From Acanthococcus lagerstroemiae (lineage: Eukaryota; Arthropoda; Insecta; Hemiptera; Eriococcidae), in assembly GCA_031841125.1 (NCBI GenBank), contig CM063109.1:7974321-8038320 (forward strand): a DNA stretch of 64,000 bases, given 5' to 3'. Numbering within the stretch: the first letter of the stretch is position 1; every line of letters begins with the position of its first letter. Position numbers and translations under genes: made by a program. Positions 34,901 through 43,900 of the stretch are shown here, piece after piece. The notes below the pieces were generated by a model, which worked only from the letters and a program-made list of their open reading frames with translations, was not told the DNA's origin and did not search any database.

Positions 34901-37900
34901 CTATTCAGCGTAAGGGAACCAACTAGCAAAATCTGTTTTTTTGAGAACACGTGATTTGAAGTTCAAGAGCCATGTAGAAACTATATGCCATAGCGTTTAC
35001 TGATAAGCTTTTTTCAACGTGAGTACACATTTTTAGATCGGGGGCCCAATTTTGAAAAATTTACTTTTTACGCTCTTTCCAACGATAAATAACTCATTTT
35101 GTTTACAAATGTTGGTTGGTTCCCTTACACTGAATAACGGTTCATTTAAGATTCTGTATGTTTTATACATACGTCTCCCAGAAAAACTGAATTATTTCCA
35201 TAAATTATGAAAATTTCTCTTTTTTTCAGTGTTTTATCTTGTAGAGCATAAAATTCCCTTTCCAATGATACCACACGCTCAATCACCCAAAATGGCAGAT
35301 ACGACCATATACCACTAAGGCACTGATGTCTAGATCTCTACTTGGCTACCAGTTTGCAGTTTGCATACAAAAATTGAATACGGGTGCCATTTTTGAGGCT
35401 GACCAAAAACTTACGTTACACACCGTCTTCGTAACACGGAAATAAAATTTGTCTGCTAATTGTTCGTCTCAGCTTGTGAGGTGTTTGATCAGCTTCCCTA
35501 ATTTTTTTTCTCTCGGTTGTTAAAACTGTAAGTATTGAATGAATGAATCTGTATCAGTGCTACAGTTGCCAATTTGCAATCCAAAGTGGAATCGTTAACC
35601 ACGACGAATGCATTAATGAAAGAGGACTTGGAAATTGCTAGAGCGAACACGATGGCATTAGCGCAAGAAAACGCAGTTTTAAAACTTCACAGGAATCAGC
35701 AGCTAAACTTCAAACCAAAACAGGAAGTTAGTATTTTAAGTATCTGATAATTGTTCCCGTTACTTTTGAATCTTGATCATTCTAATTCGGTGTTGATATT
35801 ATTTCCTCGTAGAACAATGTCAATACGCTTGTAGAAAAACGTAAATCCGAGGTATTCGACGGCGAAGAGTGCAACGAAGTGGATGAACTGAAACGACAGC
35901 TAACAAACGAAAGAAAACAGAGGCAAGATGTGGAAAAAGAACTGAATATTCAAGTAGGTCTTTCTGAATCGGTTGCGATGAAACAGTGGCTTTCTGATCT
36001 GACGTTCGTATCAAATTAATTGTGCAATTTTTCAGACATGTTTGAAGGCCGAAATGGAAGTTGCGATGAAGTTATTAGAAAAAGACATCCACGAGAAACA
36101 AGATACAATTATTTCATTACGGAAGCAACTCGAGGATATCAAAATGATCAATTTAGAAATGTACAAAAAACTGCAGGTGAGGGAGATTTATTTCTTATTT
36201 ACTCAGAATGAAGGTAGAAATTCTCTAAATTAACATCCGAATAGCGTATATTCAAAATTTTATGTTCTATTTCTTCATGTTGCTTACTAAACACACAAGA
36301 GGTATAGGTTATTTTGAAATGCATTTCAAAAAAAGACATACCAGGTGTTCGTTGAATTAGTTGTTGAGGTTCGGATCTGAAGAGGTTAATTTTTCACAAT
36401 TACGAGAATCAGGCATTTCAAAAAGAGTTCCTAGTCGTGCGCTTTGGAGCATTGCTACGTTTGCTATATAGATTATAGACCATAAAGATTTCTTTCGTTT
36501 GCTAACTTGTGTTATGATATTGTTCGTATTGGAAGTAATAGTCATTTCAGGCCCCTGGCGTTATCACTTTAACGAAGGGGGGGGGAAGCAGTTTGGGGCA
36601 AAGTTATAAATAGCACGCCCAAGAAAGAAACAAACAAACAAAAATCCAGAAAATTGTTTTGGTTTTTCTGTTGGGGACGCAAACCGTCGGCTCTGAGAAG
36701 AGGCAATCCCCCTTTGCCACCGACGTTATGGGCCTGAATTGATTTCATCTACATGCTCGAGATTTTGTGTTTTCGATGTAAAAAATATTGAAGATTTTCA
36801 TAAATCTGGATTCCCTGTGAACAATGTTGAACTTCCTACAATTCGTAGCTGAACATTCATTTCTCATGGGAATAAAGTTCGTGTGACAATATTTGAACTG
36901 TGTTTATCGAGTGACTTCTAATGATCGAACTGCTTGATTTTCTTAAAATGATGATATCGGAACCATCAGTTTTCGAAACCTAACTAATTAGTCCGCGCGC
37001 AGGATTTTACAATATGATATTGGGTATCAGTTGAAGTATTGGTCTTCTTATAGGACTGGTCCACAGTGATTTGATGTGATACTGTTTTCTGAATTTTAAT
37101 CATTGTTAATGCCAGTCAGTTGTTCGAATTACTGTATTTTTGATCGATTTTGTTATACTTGATACGGTGGTTCCAATAATATATAGTTCACAAATTCAAT
37201 ATCGTATCTTCCCTTTCTTAAGTATTCATGAATCCGTTTCCAAAGGTTGACTATAACCAATGTCGTCGTGTTTTAAATTCAGTTATGATCGTTTCATGAA
37301 GTTTAAATATCTTCTTATTTTCGTCCGGGGTTGTCGTCTATTTCGGTGACTTTAGGCTTTCAATGTGGATGAAAAGAGTTGTAGTGGAACTTCCGCAAAG
37401 TACAGCACAAAAAAATGAAGAACTGCAAATTTTTCGATTCAGCTTTTCACGAACTCGATTTAGTATATTTTACCCTTTTGGCTCATGTTCGAAATATCTG
37501 TGTAGAAGCTATCCTCGGCCCACTAATATCATCGGGAACCGCTTAGCAAACTTTTTATTTGTTGTTGGCATTGCTCGTTTCGTTGACCCATGTCTCGTGT
37601 ATATGACAGGAATGTGAAGAGGAGTTGACGCAGAAGGCCGAGGTAGTTAGTCGGTTACAAGCGAAAACGTTGCAGATCGGACAGATGCTAAATAATTTGC
37701 AAAAGTTTAACCATCTGCTCTCCGACGACAACGTGAACCGGAATTTTTCGTCGTCGAACTCGACGCCGTTTTCGCGGCTAGGTAAAACGCAGCCGCAGGG
37801 TAGAGTGAAACATAACTGGGTGCCTTATAACGATCCGAAGACGAAGACCAAGGAAGACAGTGCGTTGGCGACGACCCCTGTCAAAGATCAAAATGAAAGT

Positions 37901-40900
37901 GTGGAAAGTGACTCGCCAGCACCGTCTTCTGTGCCTGAAGCTGACCGTGTAACCGAATGCTCACCGCCTAACAGTACCGCTGATCAACCCGCTACCAATG
38001 TGGAAGATTTGCAAAAATCTCAGCAGGAAGCGAATCCGAATGAAAGAACTGAGAATGGAAATAATGCTGTGGCGGAACCCGTGAACCAAGAAAATTCCGA
38101 AACCGATGCGGCGTGAATATAATTCCGAATTAGACCACAAATTTTACGAACGTCTGTCGGATCTTCGGATTAATAAGGTTGTTCCAGGACTGTCACCGAT
38201 GTGAAGTCCTACTTTATAGCTGTGTTTATTGTAATTTGTCAGTGCTCGAGAAAAGCACGTGTGATTCAACTAACTCGCGTGTCCGGCTGAGCGCCCTGAT
38301 TTATATATTAAAGTCTTCCTTTCTTGCTACTCTGTATATTAAAGCCTTGCATCTGTCACCTATCCGTCGTTCCTAAGTCACAGGTACTGACTACGGAAGA
38401 AAATCAGAAATTGGAAAAATTTCGAGGGCAAATCTATTACCCACGATCCATTTAGGGACTGTCACAGTCCAAGACCTTCAAAACCTGACGTTTGACATTA
38501 ATCTTGTACTTGGTAACTTTCCTTGACTTTCGATGCTTTCCTCTCCTCCGATGTGCCAGTCATCCATTTGATGTCAAATTGATGTGGAAATGAAGTCAAC
38601 GACATTGAAAATTTGAGAGCAGAGTTATAGTTTTTAGTTAGTTTTCACTGGCATCGAGGCGTTTCTTGCTGAAACTGAGGAGGAGTACGCAAAATGCTCA
38701 CTCGATTTTGCCCAATGATTCTTTAAATCATAGTAAATACTGAATGAGAAAATGGTCAAGGTAGTGGGCATCTCTCGTGTCATCGGTTATTTTGATTTTG
38801 ATTCTCACATCTCCCTGGTACCTTTATTTTTAAAACTGAATGGAAATACTGAACTCGAATGAAGCGAGTTTTTGTCTTTATAGTAGAACCATCCTCTCAC
38901 TCCCAGGGCTTCCTTCAATCTTTCAATGTATTTTCAGCTGAAAGCTGAAGTTGAATTGATATCACTGATACGAAATACAAATTTTGACATCAGCAAAAAA
39001 ACCTAAAAAGTGATGCCCTTATTATCACCTTGATGGTATGAATTCTGACTTCTACGCCCAGAGTAAGGCGGCTCTAAGGGGAGGTATCACGGACAGCCAT
39101 TTTGATTGCAAGAAATAAACAAACCTCGTATTGAGAATGGGAAATCGTATATATGCTTTTTTTGCAATCAAAATGGCTGTTCGTTAACTTCCCCTTAGAG
39201 CCGCCTTACTCAGAGGTCTACCAATGCGACTTCTCTAGGAGGGGATCGGGGGAGAAAATGCTATGTGTCAAAGTTTAAAATATTCGTAGAATTTAGTAAA
39301 CCAGCGAAGAAAAGGGAAATGTCTGCAATTTCTGAAATTTACCGACCAAAAATACATATTTTTCTTAATGAATTCAATTTCAAACCTTTTGAGTAGGCGC
39401 TACACCACGATCAATGTGTTCCTATTCTTAGCTTCTCATCTTGGGTGTAGCTGAAATTGGATCTGTCGAGTCTTGAAACTCAACATCTGATAGCTATTTT
39501 GTATTGCCGGATACATTAACCACCTCCAAAATATTTTTACTGAAACGTTTAACGTTTAGCCTCTTTTTCACAAAATAAAGTGTATTCTCGATGAAAGGGG
39601 AGATGGATCTTGAGTATTTAGATAGGCAGACAGGCGGGCAGAAAGTAAGACGTGTATCACTGTATCAGCAAACGAGAGATCCAATATGAGTGATATAAAT
39701 GTTGGCAGCAAGGGGCTTCTGCTAGAGGATAGAATCCCCTAATTTGTTCTAAAATTTGTTTATATTGCTGTTTCATTCGGTCTTGTAGTTTGAATCGCAC
39801 GTGCTTTTGAAACTGGGAATCGCCATAACAGTTCTATTTTTTTTTCTTTTTTTTTTCGTTAGCTGTTTCTTTTTCATTTTTGTAACGTTCGTACGACGTA
39901 TCTAATTCTGAGAAGCTTTTTACATATCAGTTAAGTTCCTCTTTTGAAACGTGTAAATGACAAATTCTTCCTACTAGTTGCATGATTTCATCAAATTCTA
40001 GTCAAAATCTAGTCGTATTTTTTTATGTTCAAGTCTAACAGTATACAGTTATATTATATGTGATTGTGACTGTACGTTCTATACTATCACGTCTGTTGAG
40101 TTGGAATTGATCTGCTATGTGATCGCAGTCGAAAATATTGCCGCCTAGTCGAATTATCGAAATTGGTCCAGTGTTTAGAAATGATCGACAGATGATGTAC
40201 CACCGACTTCTGATTAAATCAGATTCAGATTAATAAAAAGTGGTGTGCAGATCACTTTCAATTCTGCTGTCTGGATTTTAAATTGTATTTTCGGATAAAC
40301 CGAATTTTTGCTTAACGCCGGATGGTGATCATCGAAAACTTCACAGTTGGTAGCACCAACACGAGAAAACTCTCGGTGACGTTAAGATTTACAAAATCGA
40401 ATTCCTGTTACCTCGCTTTCGCATCTATACTTTGACGTTACTTTCATTTGTTCAAAAACATTCCAATAAAATTGTTGACCGTGAATGTCTTATTTCTTTC
40501 AATAGTTCATTTCATATTTGTAGAACTGGTGTATCATTTTAGTTGAGTTTCTTAGACTATTTTTCAATGTTAACGTTGTATATATTTGGAATTTTATAGC
40601 TTACGGCAGTAACCGCTCTTTTGTTTGATTTCACCTTATAGACGTTTTTTTGTGCTTGACTTTGTGGAAGTGAATTTTTTGGAAACGTAAAGAACACACA
40701 GGCCTGGTTCTAAGTTTTCAAATTATTATTCTGTACATCGTAGCATTTCGTAGATTTTGTTAAAACGCTTTTCAGTTCCTACATATCCCTAATGGCGTTT
40801 ATTATTTAAGCTTTTCCCGTTTTATGTAGCGCTTATTTTTACGCTTTATATCGAACGCGAATTATGGTTACGGTTTTCCTCCGCGGTGGTTGCAGGAATG

Positions 40901-43900
40901 CGAGAGTTCTTTGAAACATAAAACCGAATTCATCTCGAAATTGGAAGCCAAATCGAATGCCATGGCCGAGGCGTTGGAAAAATTAGACAAAAAGTGAGTC
41001 TTTCGATGTGTTTATTATTTGTAATCGTAGCCGATTGGTCGCAACCTAGTTTAAAATGTATGCAGATGAGATCTATCGAATCTGGTGTCAGACAGTTAGA
41101 CAATAAACTCGTAACGTATTCTGTACTAGGAAAGAATGTAAGTTCTAAGAGCCACGAAGGGTCTGCAAGCGTCCAAGCCAGGAAAAGTTGAGGTGCCGCT
41201 TGGCATCTCCAACGCCATCATTTCCCAATTCCACTCAATCTAATGGGTTGCGTTACTCGCATTTCTTAAGATCTTAAATTGTGTATCTTTCCGTTGCGTC
41301 TTTTTTCATGTTAAAGGAACCCCGTGAACCAGACATTCTTGACAAGTGCTTGATTTTATTAAAGAAATAACATCAAGAACTATAAGAACGTTTGTATTTT
41401 TGTCGATTTGAACATTCAAATGCATGTTACTGCTTGCCACCCGGTTTCATTTCAAAGCGGATTGGTTGGAAATAATTCTATTATTTGTTGAAAAATTGTA
41501 GAGGCACCTTGAGAGTTTTCAGAGATGAAATTTGTGGAATTTTTGGAGATAGACAAAAGATTTTTCATAATCATTTGCTTTTTCCCCCGCTTCTCGAAGA
41601 AAGTTCCAATTTTAGCATCCCTCCCCTTTGAAAACCACTTCTAACGCAACTGGAAATTAATACTTCTGATTGAATAGTTCGGTAGTTTTTCCATGCAAAT
41701 ATTTGGAATACTAATAATGAAAAAAAGTACTTTTAAGCTAGGGCACTGAAAAGAAGATTGATTTCAGGAACGGTGAACTGGAGCGCGAGCGACTACTAGC
41801 TGTGGAAGCGCTTTACAAAGAGAAAGAGCAGTTGAAGATCAACAACGAAATGACCGGCTGTCTGGACGGAAAACTGAAGATGGAAAAAGAGAGGAAAGAA
41901 ATGTTGGAGAAATCGTTGCAAGAAGAACGCGATAAAATTTCCAAAATGAAAGAAGAAAATAATCAGCTAAAAATTATCGCTAGTGTAAGTTTGATAGCAA
42001 TAACATATGGCGATTTTTACAGTCACGAAATTTTTCCATTAGAATTATGGCAGAAATGGATCGTTCGAACATCCGGATTATCGCAGGTTTATATTATGTT
42101 TTGACGGTGGTTGTTATAGACTTCTCCAATTGCACAGTGTTTCATCTGTTTTCAAAATTCGAAAAAAATCTATTGTAAAATAGATAATTTCTCGGATTTG
42201 CCATATCTCACCTTCAAAAGTGAGCGCGGGTTAATATATTCACAGTATTTGTGAAGTATGCTTTAGTTCTAAGAAAATCTGAATGAGTCAATAAAGTCTG
42301 AATTTACCGGAACAAATTTTAAGGGAATCGCAGCATAGTCGAAATGGATTGTAAACATGAAAAAAGTTGATTGGTTGTGAGGGAATCTAAGACTTTCTAC
42401 AACCTGAATATCGCCCATTCATTTCTATAAAATGAGTAAGCCTGGAGCTATAATGCAATACTTTTTTTTTTTTTTAAATTTATTTATTTATGATGATATT
42501 TATTACCTTATTAGGCTATAATCATACTCGTATCTCGTACATATATTTTACAATAGGTTTTTAATTCCGGTTTTGTCTATAAATACTATTAGTTTATATA
42601 GGTTCCCGAATTTAATGTCTAGAGCTTTTGGAATAAGTTGGCGGGTTGGTTCGTACAGGATGCAACTCTGAAGAATGTGTTTAGTTGAGTATGTTGAGTG
42701 TGGGCAAGCTGGACAATTGGGTGCGATTGGTGTAGGAAGATGTGCTGATGGGTGGCACGTGTGTGTCCGAGTAGTAATCGATTGGTTGCTACCTCCATTA
42801 CTCGATTCTGTCTGCAGACTCTTCCAATATGATTTGTCCAGTCGGTAGTGTCTTTTTTCCACTGCAAGAGTAACTTGGCTTAAAGTTCCATTGTTGTTCC
42901 GACACTTGCAGGAGGTTTTTTATTGTCGAGGCGTACAGGTCTGTAGGATTGATGTCTGATAGGTATTTCTTGGTTGCACATTTGGCAGCTCTGTCAACGA
43001 TGTCATTACCTGTAATTCCTCTATGACTTGGAATCACAGGAATTTTACTTGGGTGTTGTTGGTTTGAAGAAGGTGATGGAGTTCGTAGTTTATGTGGCTA
43101 TTAAGACGTGTTCAGTTGTTGTATTTTTCTGTATGTTCCTGAGCGAGGGAGCGACGTTTCTGAGTTTGTACGTATTAAAATTTTTGTTGCTGGGTCGTTG
43201 GATAGTTCGAGCAAACACTGATAGATGGCTATTATTTCTGCAGATAACGCACTGGTAGTAGGTGGTAGTGCGAAATTGTGGATTGCAGTTCTGATAAGAT
43301 ATGCTCCCGTAGCGGGGGGGGGGGGGTTGAAATCATAGTCATAGAATAAAAAGTAGGTATATTTTCACCATGTTCAATTTTCATTAAAAAATGAACAAAA
43401 TGAAAGAAACAAACTTATAAAAAATTTTATTTTAAAATTTTTTTTGGGAGGGGGTCCCACCCCTCCTCCCGGGTATTTACACCACTGATGCTCCCCCCGT
43501 TCTGGTTTTAGATTTGGAGCCACCCGTGAAGCATATATTGTTCAATTTTTGAGGTGGAGTAGTATCGATTCAAAGAGATCACTTGGTGGATCTGGCGAGT
43601 CTCTCTTCATATCCCATAGTACTCGGGTTGATGATTAGCTCCATGGTGGGTGGTTTATTGGTAGCATCCGGAGACGACGTCTGGATACGACTGATAGGTG
43701 GATGTGTTCGGTTTCTGTAAGGCGGAACTTTGGCGGATTATCGGTACATACTGGTTGGAGTAGGTTTAAGTTGTTTGTACGGGTCTGCGAAGATGATCGT
43801 ATAGCTAGCATTCCTTTTGTAGGGTGTGCCAATTCACTTTTCCTTCTGCTGTATTCCAGAGCGCTTTCGGCTGTTATGCCATCATCAGTGGAGTACCCTC

